From: Phycisphaerales bacterium
Lineage (GTDB): Bacteria > Planctomycetota > Phycisphaerae > Phycisphaerales > UBA1924
Direction of reading: 5' to 3'
NCBI GenBank assembly: GCA_023382935.1
Contig: JAHDXL010000001.1
Coordinates: forward strand, 531,003 to 595,002
Length of the DNA stretch: 64,000 bases
Below the pieces are notes generated by a model that was not told the DNA's origin, ran no database searches, and worked only from the letters and a program-made list of their open reading frames with translations. Both the position numbers and the translations under genes were made by a program. Positions within the stretch are counted from its first letter, which is position 1. Every line of letters starts with the position of its first letter. Of the stretch, positions 1-8,542 are shown piece after piece.

Positions 1-33
1 GATGAAGGCCGCTCTCTCACGGTCGCGGCTCGT

Positions 34-1068
34 TCAGATGACTTGGGGCGGTTCGATTTTCGCCGTCGCGCCAGTCGCCATGGCCGTCATCACGTCGAGC
101 ACGTGCAGCGCCAGGGCGCCGCTGGCGCGGTGCGGGCGGTTCTCGGCGATGGCGACGGCCATGTCTTCGACGCCGAAGCCGCGTGCGTTGTGCGCAGGAG
201 CGTCGACCAGCGGGGCGTCGGACCAGTCCTGGTCGCCGGGCCTGAAGATGGAGACCGGGCCGCCGAAGCCGTTGGGGTCGGGCACGGCCAGCGCGCCCTC
301 GGTACCCCAGACCTCGATGTTGGCGCATCGCGAGCGATGCACGTCAAAGGAGAGCGTCGCGCTGACGCTGGCGCCCGAGGCGAACTCGAGGATGCCGACA
401 CAATGCGTGGCGACTTCGACGTCGATGGTCTGCCCGCGCCTGGGCGCGCTGGTGATGGTGCGCTGCGGGCGTGTCATGCGGGCGACGCTGCGCACGCCGG
501 CGACCGGCCCGAGAATGGTTACCAGCGCGGTGATGTAGTAGGGCCCCATGTCGAGCACAGGCCCGCCACCTTTCTTGTAGTAGAAGGCCGGATCGGGGTG
601 CCACGATTCGTGCCCCGGACAAAGCATGAAGGCCAGTCCGCCGACGGGCTTGCCGATGGCGCCGTCGGCCACGAGTTTACGGCTGGTCTGGATGCCCGCG
701 CCCAGCACCGTGTCGGGCGCGCAGCCGACACGGACACCTTTGCGCCGGGCCAGTTCGAGCAGGTTTCGGGCGCCGGCGGGATCAATGCACAGGGGCTTTT
801 CGTTGTAGACGTGCTTGCCGGCCTCGACGGCGCGGCGGGCCAGCGACTCGTGCGCATCGGGCGTAGTGAGATTGAGCACAATGTCAACGTCGCGCGCGTC
901 GATGAGTTCATCGACGGTGAGCGCGCGCCCGCCGTACTTGGCGGCGGCAGCCTTGGCGCGGGAGGCGTCGAGGTCGGCCATCGCCGCCACACGCACGCGA
1001 CGGGACTTGGTGAGGTTTTCGAGGTAGATGCCAGAGATGGCGCCGCAGCCGATGATGCCGATGTTCAT
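34..1068 (-). CDS. Gfo/Idh/MocA-family NAD(P)-dependent oxidoreductase
   Basis: A 344-residue cytosolic oxidoreductase, the usual length for the family. The N-terminal Rossmann fold starts at once with the dinucleotide loop GCGAISG (residues 7-13), and the family's EKP motif is seen as NEKPLC near residue 90. The C-terminal half is the substrate and oligomer domain. Family members oxidise or reduce sugars, inositols and related polyols; the substrate here cannot be read from sequence. It is divergent from the peptidase gene at 1162. The ATG at 1068 has no Shine-Dalgarno but sits 6 bases after TACGAT, suggesting a leaderless transcript. A second family member lies at 15033-16097. Confidence 0.93.
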   Translation of the reverse strand: MNIGIIGCGAISGIYLENLTKSRRVRVAAMADLDASRAKAAAAKYGGRALTVDELIDARDVDIVLNLTTPDAHESLARRAVEAGKHVYNEKPLCIDPAGARNLLELARRKGVRVGCAPDTVLGAGIQTSRKLVADGAIGKPVGGLAFMLCPGHESWHPDPAFYYKKGGGPVLDMGPYYITALVTILGPVAGVRSVARMTRPQRTITSAPRRGQTIDVEVATHCVGILEFASGASVSATLSFDVHRSRCANIEVWGTEGALAVPDPNGFGGPVSIFRPGDQDWSDAPLVDAPAHNARGFGVEDMAVAIAENRPHRASGALALHVLDVMTAMATGATAKIEPPQVI

Positions 1069-1074
1069 GTCCGA

Positions 1075-1080
1075 ATCGTA
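1075..1080 (-). promoter_or_regulatory. -10-like box TACGAT, leaderless start of the 1068 gene
   Basis: TACGAT on the minus strand ends 6 bases before the ATG at 1068. That spacing would put transcription start at or next to the start codon. No -35 resembling TTGACA is seen 16-18 bases upstream. Confidence 0.45.
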
Positions 1081-1147
1081 GGTGGCGAGCAGCCTTGGGA
1101 GCGACGCACAGGGTGCCGAGTATCCTGCTTCTTCGGGTCCATCCCTC

Positions 1148-1153
1148 TATGCT
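1148..1153 (+). promoter_or_regulatory. -10-like box TATGCT before the M14 peptidase
   Basis: TATGCT ends 8 bases before the ATG at 1162, and no Shine-Dalgarno is present. Together with the minus-strand box at 1075-1080 it makes this a divergent pair of probable leaderless promoters. Confidence 0.4.
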
Positions 1154-1161
1154 TGGCCTCC

Positions 1162-1935
1162 ATGCGAGCACTGCTGATCTTGATGTGCCTGGTGCTGGGC
1201 GCGTGTTCATCATCGCCGACGGGGCGCGCCGGGCGCGAGGTCGGGGTGGGCGCCCAGGTTGCGGTGGCGCGGTCGGACTGGCGAACGATCGGCACCAGCG
1301 TGCTGGGCGCGCCGATCGAGGCCGCGGAGTTCGGCTCAGGCCCGCCGCGCGTGCTCATCGTCGGCGGGATTCACGGAGACGAGAGGGAGGCGGCGCCGGC
1401 GGTCGAGGCGTTGCGGCGTCACCTCGTGATCTTCCCGCCACGGGCGCGGGTGGTGCTCATTCGAGACCTGAACCCCGACGGGACCAAGGCCGGCACGCGC
1501 GGCAACGCGCATGGGGTCGATCTCAACCGCAACTGGCCGGCACGGTCATTCCAAGCGAGCCTTGCGCACGGCAGCGCCGCGCTGAGCGAGCCGGAGGCGC
1601 GCGTGCTGCATGAACAGATCGAGGCATTTGACCCGCACTTGATGATCGTGCTCCATTCGGCGCGGGGGGGGCCTTTCGTGAACTTCGACGGGCCGGCGAT
1701 GGAATTGGCTCATCGCTTCGCCGCGGCCGCGCGGGTGAGCGACCATCGCTGGCACGTTCGCCCGGAGATGGGCTACGCCACACCGGGGTCGCTGGGTTCC
1801 TACATCGGGGTGGATCGGGGGATTCCGGTCCTGACGATCGAGTTTGCGCGCGGGCACGAGGCGGGGCCGGCGATGTTGGCGCTGATGGACGGAGTCACGG
1901 CCACGCTGGAGGGAGCAGCGGGACTGGCCAAGTAA
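1162..1935 (+). CDS. Secreted M14-family zinc carboxypeptidase (MpaA-like)
   Basis: A 257-residue zinc peptidase. It starts with a signal peptide whose lipobox-like end is LVLGACSS, so it is probably a lipoprotein. M14 motifs are seen in order: the zinc pair in GGIHGDE (about residue 70), the substrate arginine in DLNRNWP (about 121), the third zinc ligand in VLHS (about 163) and the catalytic glutamate in LTIEFARG (about 226). Short M14 enzymes of this type include MpaA, which cuts murein peptides; that substrate is inferred. The open frame extends far upstream but only as the antisense of the 34-1068 gene, so the start with the signal peptide was chosen. Its last 41 bases overlap the convergent gene at 1895. 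Confidence 0.85.
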   Translation: MRALLILMCLVLGACSSSPTGRAGREVGVGAQVAVARSDWRTIGTSVLGAPIEAAEFGSGPPRVLIVGGIHGDEREAAPAVEALRRHLVIFPPRARVVLIRDLNPDGTKAGTRGNAHGVDLNRNWPARSFQASLAHGSAALSEPEARVLHEQIEAFDPHLMIVLHSARGGPFVNFDGPAMELAHRFAAAARVSDHRWHVRPEMGYATPGSLGSYIGVDRGIPVLTIEFARGHEAGPAMLALMDGVTATLEGAAGLAK

Positions 1936-2470
1936 CCGATGGGTGCCGAGCGCGCGATCGGGCGAGTTCCTCGTTGATGAGAGCGAGCGCTTCCTCACGC
2001 GAGTAACATTTCACGTGCGCTTCGTTGAACACGATCAGAATGTGCTCCGTGTTCAGATCGGGGCTTTCGTACAGCAGGACGAACGCGGCCGAGAAGTCGT
2101 TGAGCCTCGGATCCGAAGCAAGATACCACCACGGTCCGTCAAAGCCCGGCGGCGCGAACTCGGGATCCATGAACTCAACCGCGTTCGAGCAGTTGAACAC
2201 CACGTGATCGATTGCCTCCTCGATTGACAGCGACGGCCGGGTCAGCGGTGCGCCCTTGTGTCCCGGCAATGGATAGTCGTCGCGGTTCTGATTCGCGAAG
2301 ACCGCGATGGCCTGAGCGATGTTGCGGCCGGCCGTCGATCGTCGCAGCAGGCTCCTGGTCTCCTGGTGCTGTTGCCAACGGGAGTAGCCGAAGATCGAGC
2401 CGCCGGCCGCCAGAACGAGCACGGACACCAGCATGATCACGCGCACGAGCCTTGATCGTGAGGGCTTCAT
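1895..2470 (-). CDS. Unknown membrane-anchored protein with pseudopilin-like layout
   Basis: A 191-residue protein of unrecognised family. A basic N-terminus (KPSRSRLVR) leads into one transmembrane segment at about residues 11-30 (IMLVSVLVLAAGGSIFGY). A soluble domain follows, with a helix and a RNIAQAIAVFANQNRDDYP stretch that recalls the region after the stalk helix in planctomycete prepilins, but no prepilin cleavage site is present. The start at 2470 was chosen because it puts the basic patch and membrane segment at the N-terminus; upstream codons in frame read low-complexity sequence. The stop lies 41 bases inside the convergent M14 gene. Function unknown. Confidence 0.6.
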   Translation of the reverse strand: MKPSRSRLVRVIMLVSVLVLAAGGSIFGYSRWQQHQETRSLLRRSTAGRNIAQAIAVFANQNRDDYPLPGHKGAPLTRPSLSIEEAIDHVVFNCSNAVEFMDPEFAPPGFDGPWWYLASDPRLNDFSAAFVLLYESPDLNTEHILIVFNEAHVKCYSREEALALINEELARSRARHPSVTWPVPLLPPAWP

Positions 2471-2590
2471 GCAATTTGGTACGCAGAGGAAGCCAGTGCG
2501 CGCCATTCGCTGGCCAGCCGATCCCAAGAATTCTCGCTGCCGCAGCCCGTTCGAGTAATGAAACTGGGCGCAAGCCCGGTGCTCTGGAAG

Positions 2591-2611
2591 AGACCGGTTG
2601 GAAACCGGTCT
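2591..2611. repeat. Inverted repeat, 9-bp stem
   Basis: AGACCGGTT at 2591-2599 pairs with AACCGGTCT at 2603-2611 around a 3-base loop. A smaller hairpin with a GCAA tetraloop (CTGGGC/GCCCGG) lies at 2564-2579. Both are in the 211-base gap between the 2470 gene and guaA, which otherwise shows no gene. Confidence 0.5.
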
Positions 2612-2654
2612 TACTGAAGAGAACCCCCTCAGTCGGCTGCGGCGCCGCCGAGAT

Positions 2655-2672
2655 CCCGCCCAGGTGGGCGGG
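2655..2672 (-). terminator. GC-rich hairpin after guaA
   Basis: CCCGCCC and GGGCGGG form a perfect 7-bp stem with a 4-base loop, about 10 bases downstream of the guaA stop. There is no T-tract, so it may act only as a 3' end stabiliser or a weak terminator. Confidence 0.4.
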
Positions 2673-2681
2673 GGTAACGGC

Positions 2682-4244
2682 TCACTCCCACTCAATGGTC
2701 GCGGGCGGCTTGCTTGAGATGTCGTAAACCACGCGGTTGACGCCGCGGACCTCGTTGATGATTCGGTTCGAGATCGTCGCCAGCACGTCGTAGGGCAGGC
2801 GGGCCCAGTCGGCGGTCATGAAGTCCTGCGTTTCGACCGCCCGCACGGCCACGGCGCTTTCATAGGTTCGACCGTCGCCCATTACGCCCACGGACTGCAC
2901 CGGCAGCAGCACCGCGAAGACCTGGCTGGTGCGCCGGTACAACTGGTTGGCCACGACTTCCTCGAGCAGGATCTCGTCGCAGTCGCGCAGCAGGTCGAGT
3001 TTGTCGCGCGTCACTTCGCCGAGCACGCGCACGGCCAGCCCGGGGCCGGGAAAGGGATGCCGCCAGACGATCTGGTCGGGCAGCCCGAGCACTTCGCCCA
3101 GTTTGCGCACCTCGTCCTTGAACAGGTCGCGCAGCGGCTCGATGAGTTCGAAGCCCAGATCCTCGGGCAGCCCCCCGACGTTGTGGTGCAGTTTGATGTT
3201 GGCGCTGTGCCCGGCGTGCCCGTGCCCGGACTCGATCACGTCCGGGTAGAGTGTGCCCTGCGCAAGGAAGCGTGCGTCCCTGATGTCAGCCGTCGCGGTC
3301 TTGAACACGTCGATGAAGCGGTGCCCGATGCGCCGGCGCTTCTCCTGCGGATCGCTGACGCCGGCCAGATCCGCGAGGAACTGCTCCGACGCATCAACCA
3401 CGCGCAGGTCGATCGCGAAGTGGTCGCGGAAGGTTGTCTCGACCAGGTGACGTTCGCTCTTGCGCAGCAGTCCGTTGTCGACGAAGACGCAGGTCAGTTG
3501 ATCGCCGATGGCCCGGTGGATGAGCACGGCCGCGACCGACGAATCAACCCCGCCCGACAACCCGCAGATGACGCGCGACGCACCGACGCGGGCGCGGATC
3601 TGCTCGATCGCCTCGCGGGCAAAGTCAGCCATGCGCCAGGAGCCCGAGCACCCGCAGATCTCATAGATGAAGTTGCGGAGCATGTCGATGCCGTGCGGCG
3701 TGTGCGTCACCTCGGGGTGAAACTGGACGCCGAAGAAGCGGCGCTGCCCCTGCCGGTAAGCCACGGCCGCGTGCGGGCAGGTGGGCGTGGTCGCCAGCGT
3801 GGTAAACCGCTGCGGGTCGAGGTCGCGCACCTGGTCGCCGTGCGACATCCAGACGGCGGTGCGCTGGGGAACCGCGTCGAGCAAGGCGCCGGGCTGGGTG
3901 ATGTGGAGGGCGGCGCGCCCGAACTCGCGCGACTCGGCCTTGTCGATGGTGGCGCCCAGAAGTTTGCACACCAGTTGCATGCCGTAGCAGATACCCAGGA
4001 CGGGCACGCCCAGGTCGAGGATGCCCAGGTCGCAGGTGGGCGCGCCGGCCTCCATTGTGCTGGCCGGCCCGCCCGAGAGGATGATCCCCCGGGGGTTCAT
4101 GGCCTTGATTTCGGCCAGAGAGATCGAGGGGCTGACCAGCACCGCGTAGGCACCCGTCTCACGCACCCGCCGGGCGATGAGTTGGGCGGTCTGCGAGCCG
4201 AAGTCGAGGATCGGGATGACGTCGTCGTGCGGGCGCTGTGACAT
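2682..4244 (-). CDS. guaA: GMP synthase (glutamine-hydrolysing)
   Basis: A 520-residue cytosolic enzyme that converts XMP to GMP using glutamine and ATP, the last step of guanine nucleotide synthesis. The N-terminal class I amidotransferase domain has the catalytic cysteine in GICYGMQ (about residue 87) and the His/Glu pair in FHPEVTH (about 175). The ATP-pyrophosphatase domain follows, with the PP-loop GLSGGVDSS at about 227. The C-terminal dimerisation domain ends in the family-typical PPATIEWE. Length and domain order match the family. The ATG at 4244 begins [20 protein letters not shown], where the amidotransferase fold starts properly. Confidence 0.98.
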   Translation of the reverse strand: MSQRPHDDVIPILDFGSQTAQLIARRVRETGAYAVLVSPSISLAEIKAMNPRGIILSGGPASTMEAGAPTCDLGILDLGVPVLGICYGMQLVCKLLGATIDKAESREFGRAALHITQPGALLDAVPQRTAVWMSHGDQVRDLDPQRFTTLATTPTCPHAAVAYRQGQRRFFGVQFHPEVTHTPHGIDMLRNFIYEICGCSGSWRMADFAREAIEQIRARVGASRVICGLSGGVDSSVAAVLIHRAIGDQLTCVFVDNGLLRKSERHLVETTFRDHFAIDLRVVDASEQFLADLAGVSDPQEKRRRIGHRFIDVFKTATADIRDARFLAQGTLYPDVIESGHGHAGHSANIKLHHNVGGLPEDLGFELIEPLRDLFKDEVRKLGEVLGLPDQIVWRHPFPGPGLAVRVLGEVTRDKLDLLRDCDEILLEEVVANQLYRRTSQVFAVLLPVQSVGVMGDGRTYESAVAVRAVETQDFMTADWARLPYDVLATISNRIINEVRGVNRVVYDISSKPPATIEWE

Positions 4245-4407
4245 GGTCTGGCCTGAGAAAAAGGGAACGCGAGTCTAGGCCGAAAGCCCGGATGCGGAAG
4301 GCGGTCGGTCTCTGGTGAGTCGAGTGGGGCGGCTGGCTCAGGCGGCTGGTGTCCGGGAGCGTGTCGGCAATGTCAGTCCCCGGGGTCGAAGGCAGAGGCG
4401 CAACCCT

Positions 4408-4427
4408 GAAGACAAGGCTGCCGGCAC
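4408..4427 (+). repeat. Copy of a dispersed intergenic repeat
   Basis: GAAGACAAGGCTGCCGGCAC matches 18 of 20 bases at 43907-43926, where the sequence is GAAGACACGGTTGCCGGCAC. Both lie between genes. The 263-base gap 4245-4507 otherwise shows only short GC hairpins. Confidence 0.45.
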
Positions 4428-4495
4428 GGTCGGGACTCCCTGGAGGAGGGTTGCTGCCCGGCGGCAGTCCCCCGCGCACGGGGTGGAGAGGCACC

Positions 4496-4501
4496 TACAC
4501 T
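4496..4501 (+). promoter_or_regulatory. -10-like box TACACT, leaderless start of the 4508 operon
   Basis: TACACT ends 6 bases before the GTG at 4508, and no Shine-Dalgarno is placed correctly. It would drive the lipoprotein, RsbW-like, STAS and MlaE genes. Confidence 0.45.
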
Positions 4502-4507
4502 TTGCCC

Positions 4508-4855
4508 GTGCATCGTCTGCCGCTGATTCCGGTGGTGCTGCTGGCGGGTTGTGCCCCCATCCCGATGGGCTTTGACGCCCCGTCGGAGACCAAGCGTCAG
4601 GATGCGATCGTGGCCGCTGCCGCGTCGGGAGATCGCAGCCCCCAGACCCTGCGCGGACTGATCTCGCAACTGGACAGCCCAGACCCGGCGACGCGGATGC
4701 TCGCGATCCGAACGCTGGAGCGCCTCACGGGGCAGACGTTCGGGTACGATTACAGCGATCCGTCCTGGAAGCGGGAGCGGTTCGTGCAGGCGTGGGTGGA
4801 TTGGTACGACTCGGAATATGGAACGGCCTCCGCACCGGAAGCAGACCATGGATGA
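4508..4855 (+). CDS. Small HEAT-like lipoprotein
   Basis: A 115-residue predicted lipoprotein. The GTG start gives a short signal sequence HRLPLIPVVLLAGC with a clear lipobox (LLAGC), so the mature protein begins at cysteine 15. The remainder holds one HEAT-like helical repeat (residues about 45-80: ALRGLISQLDSPDP-type spacing with RMLAIRTLERLTG) and a tryptophan-rich end. A longer frame starts at 4349, but it reads non-signal sequence and overlaps intergenic repeats. Its stop overlaps the start of the kinase gene at 4848, so the two are translationally coupled. The role is unknown; a membrane-side partner of the downstream switch or transporter is possible. Confidence 0.7.
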   Translation: MHRLPLIPVVLLAGCAPIPMGFDAPSETKRQDAIVAAAASGDRSPQTLRGLISQLDSPDPATRMLAIRTLERLTGQTFGYDYSDPSWKRERFVQAWVDWYDSEYGTASAPEADHG

Positions 4856-5333
4856 TCGGGCTCACATTCGCGTCGAACTGCTCAGCAACCCCGCCTATTT
4901 GAGCGGGGCACGCGAACTCATCTCTTCGGTGTGCAAGCGGCTGGGCTTTGACGACCTGACCTGCTCGAAGGTTGCGCTGGCGGTGGACGAGGCGCTGTGC
5001 AACGTGATCCGGCACGGGTACAAGCACTCGGAGGATCGCCCGATCTGGATCAGCCTGTGGCCGCTCTCCAATGAAGCCGGTCAGCCCGACGGGGTGAAAC
5101 TGGTGATCGAGGACGAGGCCGAGCAGGTGGACCCGGAGAAGATGAAGGGGCGGGAGTTGACCGACATTCGCCCCGGGGGGCTTGGGGTTCACATCATTCG
5201 CGACGTCATGGACGACGTGCGCTACGAGCGCAGGGAGCAGGTGGGCATGCGGCTGACGATGATCAAGCGCGTACCGCGTTGCTGCACGCCCGCGCGTCTA
5301 TCGGGCGGGATGGCCGCCGATCGAGGGGGTTGA
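4848..5333 (+). CDS. RsbW-like anti-sigma factor / HATPase serine kinase
   Basis: A 161-residue GHKL-fold protein. The N-box is seen as DEALCNVIRHGY (about residues 45-56) and the G2 box as GGLGVHIIRDVMD (about 109-121). Proteins of this type phosphorylate a STAS antagonist and release it from a partner. The G1 box is unusual: the position that normally reads DxGxGFD is EDEAEQVDP, without glycines, so nucleotide binding or phosphoryl transfer may be altered. Met at 4848 was chosen over 4818 because GGAAG precedes it and it couples to the upstream stop. A STAS gene follows after 7 bases, which fits a partner-switching pair. Confidence 0.8.
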   Translation: MDDRAHIRVELLSNPAYLSGARELISSVCKRLGFDDLTCSKVALAVDEALCNVIRHGYKHSEDRPIWISLWPLSNEAGQPDGVKLVIEDEAEQVDPEKMKGRELTDIRPGGLGVHIIRDVMDDVRYERREQVGMRLTMIKRVPRCCTPARLSGGMAADRGG

Positions 5334-5340
5334 GCATCAC

Positions 5341-5682
5341 ATGCCCGAGGAGCAGGTTCGAATAGCGCGCGAGGGGTCGGGCACGGTGATCGTGGCCCCG
5401 CGGGGCGACGTGGACATGAGTTGCTCGCCGGTGCTGCGGACCGCGCTGCGCGGGGAGCAAGATCGGCGCCCGCGCCGGCTGATCGTCGACCTGGCCGACG
5501 TGGGTTACATGGACAGCAGCGGGCTGGCCACGCTGGTGGAGGCGATGCGCACCGCCAAGCGCAACGGCACGCACATGGTGCTGTGCGGCATGAACGACAA
5601 GGTCCGCGCGATCTTCGAAATCGCCCGCCTGCACCAGTTTTTCACCATCGTCGAAGACCTTTCCAAGGCCCGGGAGGGTTGA
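5341..5682 (+). CDS. STAS-domain anti-sigma factor antagonist
   Basis: A 113-residue single-domain STAS protein of the SpoIIAA/RsbV size. The phosphorylatable serine lies in MDSSGLATL at about residues 58-66, in the expected loop after a beta strand (LIVDLADVGYM). It follows the RsbW-like kinase gene, the likely enzyme for that serine. It also lies 23 bases before an MlaE permease. In lipid ABC transporters the STAS protein MlaB sits beside MlaE, so this protein could be a transporter subunit, a switch protein, or both. Confidence 0.85.
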   Translation: MPEEQVRIAREGSGTVIVAPRGDVDMSCSPVLRTALRGEQDRRPRRLIVDLADVGYMDSSGLATLVEAMRTAKRNGTHMVLCGMNDKVRAIFEIARLHQFFTIVEDLSKAREG

Positions 5683-5705
5683 GCCGCCCCACCGGCTGAC
5701 GCGCC

Positions 5706-6551
5706 ATGCCCGAGACTCGAACACCCGGCGCCAAACTGCTCGGCACGTTGCTCTGGCCCATGGAGCGACTGGGCGCCGGCGCGCTGGCCACGCTGGAACA
5801 CATCGGCTCGATGGTGTGGCTGTTCATCGAGGCGGCCGCGTGGGTGCTGCGCGCCGTGTTCGGACGCCGCGTGCGCCTCGGACGCTTTGCCATCGTGTCG
5901 CAGATCGTGCGGGTGGGTGTGCGTAGCGTGTTCATCGTCACGCTGGTGTCGGGGGCGGTCGGGCTGATTCTTTCGATGCAGTTAGCGCCCCCGCTGGACC
6001 AGTTCGGGCAGCGGGCGCTGATCGCCAACATCATCAGCGTGGCCGTGCTGCGTGAACTGGGCCCGCTGATCGGCGCGATCGTGCTGACCGGGTTTGCCGG
6101 GGCCGCCATCGCCGCCGAGATCGGCACCATGGTGGTCAGTGAAGAGATCGAGGCCCTCGAGGCGCACGCGCTCAACCCGGTGCGCTTCCTTGTCGTGCCT
6201 CGTCTGACGGCCACGATCGTGAGCATGACCTGCCTGGGCGTACTGTCGAGTTTCGTCGCCATCGTCGCCTCGGTGGGCATCTCGGTCATCATGCTCGACA
6301 TCCCCCTGGAGACCTACTTCAAGAACATGGAGACCCAGACCAAGATGGTCGACTTCCTCACGGGCTTGTCCAAGGGCACCATCTTCGGGCTGCTGATCGG
6401 AATCATCGCCTGCGGCAACGGACTGAAGGTCACCGGGGGGGCGGCCGGCGTGGGCAACGCCACCACGCAGACGGTGGTTCAGTGCGTGGTGGCCATCGTC
6501 ATCGCCGACCTGGTGTTCACCGCGATCTTCTTTGCACTCAACTTGGTGTAG
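5706..6551 (+). CDS. MlaE-family ABC transporter permease
   Basis: A 281-residue inner-membrane permease of the MlaE/YrbE family, which moves phospholipid or other hydrophobic cargo across the envelope. The N-terminal amphipathic region is followed by about five to six membrane segments (around residues 70-95, 105-125, 140-165, 185-210, 220-245 and 255-280). The family's VPRLTATIVSM stretch lies near residue 162. Length is typical. The gene is last in the lipoprotein-RsbW-STAS operon. No MlaF-type ATPase or MlaD substrate-binding protein is in the window, so partners must be elsewhere. Confidence 0.9.
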   Translation: MPETRTPGAKLLGTLLWPMERLGAGALATLEHIGSMVWLFIEAAAWVLRAVFGRRVRLGRFAIVSQIVRVGVRSVFIVTLVSGAVGLILSMQLAPPLDQFGQRALIANIISVAVLRELGPLIGAIVLTGFAGAAIAAEIGTMVVSEEIEALEAHALNPVRFLVVPRLTATIVSMTCLGVLSSFVAIVASVGISVIMLDIPLETYFKNMETQTKMVDFLTGLSKGTIFGLLIGIIACGNGLKVTGGAAGVGNATTQTVVQCVVAIVIADLVFTAIFFALNLV

Positions 6552-6593
6552 ATCGGCGGTGCGTGGTTGCGATTCTTGGGCATTCCCTCACAC

Positions 6594-6607
6594 AACCTGA
6601 GCAGGTT
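6594..6607. promoter_or_regulatory. Perfect palindrome AACCTG-AG-CAGGTT
   Basis: A 6-2-6 perfect palindrome lies 40 bases before the start of the phosphoesterase gene and upstream of its -10-like box. The 2-base centre is too small for a hairpin, so a dimeric DNA-binding site is the better reading. A partial copy (GAACCT) follows within 10 bases. Confidence 0.3.
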
Positions 6608-6635
6608 CTGAATGAACCTCGTCGCCTGTCGACGA

Positions 6636-6641
6636 TAGCCT
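6636..6641 (+). promoter_or_regulatory. -10-like box TAGCCT, leaderless start of the 6648 gene
   Basis: TAGCCT ends 6 bases before the ATG at 6648, and no Shine-Dalgarno is seen. Confidence 0.4.
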
Positions 6642-6647
6642 GTGCCC

Positions 6648-8489
6648 ATGATTGCACAGACCCTGCTTGTTTGCCTTGTCATCGCGGCCCACGACGGGCC
6701 TGACCCGATCCTCTCCTACGCACTGCGACAGGACGACGTGCGCGGGCAGACGCTGCGCTCGGTGCTCGGACCCGAAGCCCGCCTGGCGCGAACACTCGAC
6801 TTCGTGCCCACCGAGGAGGGTGGCGGGGCCGAACTGTGCGCCGACGACCTCATCCTCATCGCCGAAGATCACACCAGCGTGCGTGAACTGCTGCCCACGC
6901 GGGAGATGACCGTGTCGGCGTGGGTCTCGGTGACCACTCCACGCCGCTGGGGAGGCATCGTCTCGGTGATCCAGGACAACGGCGAGGCAGAAAGGGGCTG
7001 GGTGCTCGGGTACGACACCGAGCACTTCACCTTCGGGCTGGCCACCACCGGCGCCGACGACGGCGACGGGCATATGACGTACCTGACCGGCAAGACACGA
7101 TACCGGGAAGGACGCCTCTACCATGTGGTGGCCACCTTCGACGGGCAGACCACGCGCTTGTTCGTCAACGGACGCCTCGACGCCGAATCCAGGGCCCAGG
7201 CCGGCAACATCCTCTACCCCGACCACGCACCCGTGGTGCTCGGGGCGTACAAGGACGCCGACGAGTTCTATCCGCATGAAGGACGCCTGATGGACGTGCG
7301 GGTCTACGACCTGGCGGCCGGCGCGTCGTGGGTAAGCGACCAGTTCGGGCATCACGCCGACCGCGCGTCGCTGGTGCGCCTGGCGCCGCAGCGCCCCGTG
7401 TCGGAAAGCCTCGGCTGGCAGGTGCCCCCGATTCTGCAGTACGCCACCGGACACTCGATCCGCGTGGTCTTCGAGACCACGCGACCAGTGACCGGGCGGG
7501 TCGACTTCGGCGAAAGCGAGAAGTTCGCGCGCGCAATCGCGATCGACGAACCGGTCATGCTGGGCGAGGTCGTGCTCGACGGGCTGAACCCCGACGAGCC
7601 GTACTTCTACAAGGTCGTCGTGACCGACGACCGGGGGCGCGAACTGACAACCGATGTGCTGACCTTCCAGACGGCCGCCCCGCGCGGAACCCCCGTCGCC
7701 TTCGCCGTCATCGGCGACACGCAGGACAACCCGGCGGTGGCGGGCACGCTGGCGGCCCACATCTGGGCCCAGCGTCCCGGCTTCGTGCTCCACGCGGGCG
7801 ACCTGACCGGCACCGGCTCGCGCAAGGGCGACTGGACCGAGGAGTTCTTCCCCAGCATGGGCCCGCTCATGTCGCGCGTCACGCTCTACCCCGTGCTTGG
7901 GAACCACGAAGAAAACGCTCGCCACTATTACAAGTACTTCTCCCTCCCCCAGCCGGAGTACTACTACTCGTTCAGCCAGGGCGACGTGGACTTCTTCATG
8001 ATCGACAGCAACCGGGAGGTGTCGCCGGGGTCCGAGCAGTATGTGTGGCTGGATCAGGCGCTCGGCTCGTCCGACGCAACGTGGAAGGTGGCAGTGCACC
8101 ACCATCCGCCCTATTCCTCGGACGAAGACGACTACGGCGACACCTGGAAGGGTCGCAGCACACGCGGCGATCTGCGCATCCGTTCACTGTCCGAACTCTA
8201 CGAAGCGCACGGGGTCGACCTGGTGCTCAACGGACACATCCACAGTTACGAGCGCACCTGGCCCATCGTGGGCGGCAAGGCCGTCACCGACGGCGGCGTG
8301 ATCTACGCCATCACCGGGGGCGGGGGCGGCGGGCTCGAAACCCCTGGCCCCACCCGCGCCAACTTCAGCAACACCGTCTACCGCGGACACCACTACTGCA
8401 TGGTCCGCGTCAACGGGCCGACGCTCGAGTTCTTTGCCTACGACCTGGAAGGCCGCCTGTTCGACCACATGAAGATCGAGAAGAAGTAG
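6648..8489 (+). CDS. Secreted LamG / purple-acid-phosphatase-like metallophosphoesterase
   Basis: A 613-residue exported protein with three parts. After a signal peptide (MIAQTLLVCLVIAAHDG) comes a LamG/concanavalin-like jelly-roll (about residues 30-225; VATFDGQTTRLFVNGRLD is typical). Next is a fibronectin-like purple acid phosphatase N-domain (about 255-345), then a calcineurin-like catalytic domain (about 350-560). Metal-binding motifs are visible: GDTQDN, HAGDLTGTG, GNHEEN, HHHPPYSS and NGHIHSYER. It probably hydrolyses phosphoester bonds outside the cytoplasm, with the LamG part binding carbohydrate; both are inferred from families. It is monocistronic. Confidence 0.9.
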   Translation: MIAQTLLVCLVIAAHDGPDPILSYALRQDDVRGQTLRSVLGPEARLARTLDFVPTEEGGGAELCADDLILIAEDHTSVRELLPTREMTVSAWVSVTTPRRWGGIVSVIQDNGEAERGWVLGYDTEHFTFGLATTGADDGDGHMTYLTGKTRYREGRLYHVVATFDGQTTRLFVNGRLDAESRAQAGNILYPDHAPVVLGAYKDADEFYPHEGRLMDVRVYDLAAGASWVSDQFGHHADRASLVRLAPQRPVSESLGWQVPPILQYATGHSIRVVFETTRPVTGRVDFGESEKFARAIAIDEPVMLGEVVLDGLNPDEPYFYKVVVTDDRGRELTTDVLTFQTAAPRGTPVAFAVIGDTQDNPAVAGTLAAHIWAQRPGFVLHAGDLTGTGSRKGDWTEEFFPSMGPLMSRVTLYPVLGNHEENARHYYKYFSLPQPEYYYSFSQGDVDFFMIDSNREVSPGSEQYVWLDQALGSSDATWKVAVHHHPPYSSDEDDYGDTWKGRSTRGDLRIRSLSELYEAHGVDLVLNGHIHSYERTWPIVGGKAVTDGGVIYAITGGGGGGLETPGPTRANFSNTVYRGHHYCMVRVNGPTLEFFAYDLEGRLFDHMKIEKK

Positions 8490-8542
8490 AGCACGCCGGA
8501 CGACTCGACCCCGGACTGTGAGCCCTCCAACGTGCGCTTCAA

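Noticed and set aside
43-1161. Upstream extension of the M14 peptidase frame
   Set aside because: It is the antisense of the oxidoreductase gene; the signal peptide at 1162 marks the real start.
1895-1935. Overlap of convergent genes as possible antisense regulation
   Set aside because: A 41-base 3' overlap is common in compact genomes and there is no further sign of regulation.
3057-4241. Long plus-strand open frame (394 codons) over guaA
   Set aside because: It is antisense to a clear guaA with every family motif; high-GC codon bias opens the opposite frame. No recognisable domain.
7165-7536. Short Arg-rich frames over the phosphoesterase and similar ones elsewhere
   Set aside because: Arg/Pro/Ala-rich translations from GC-rich antisense or shifted frames, with no start signals.
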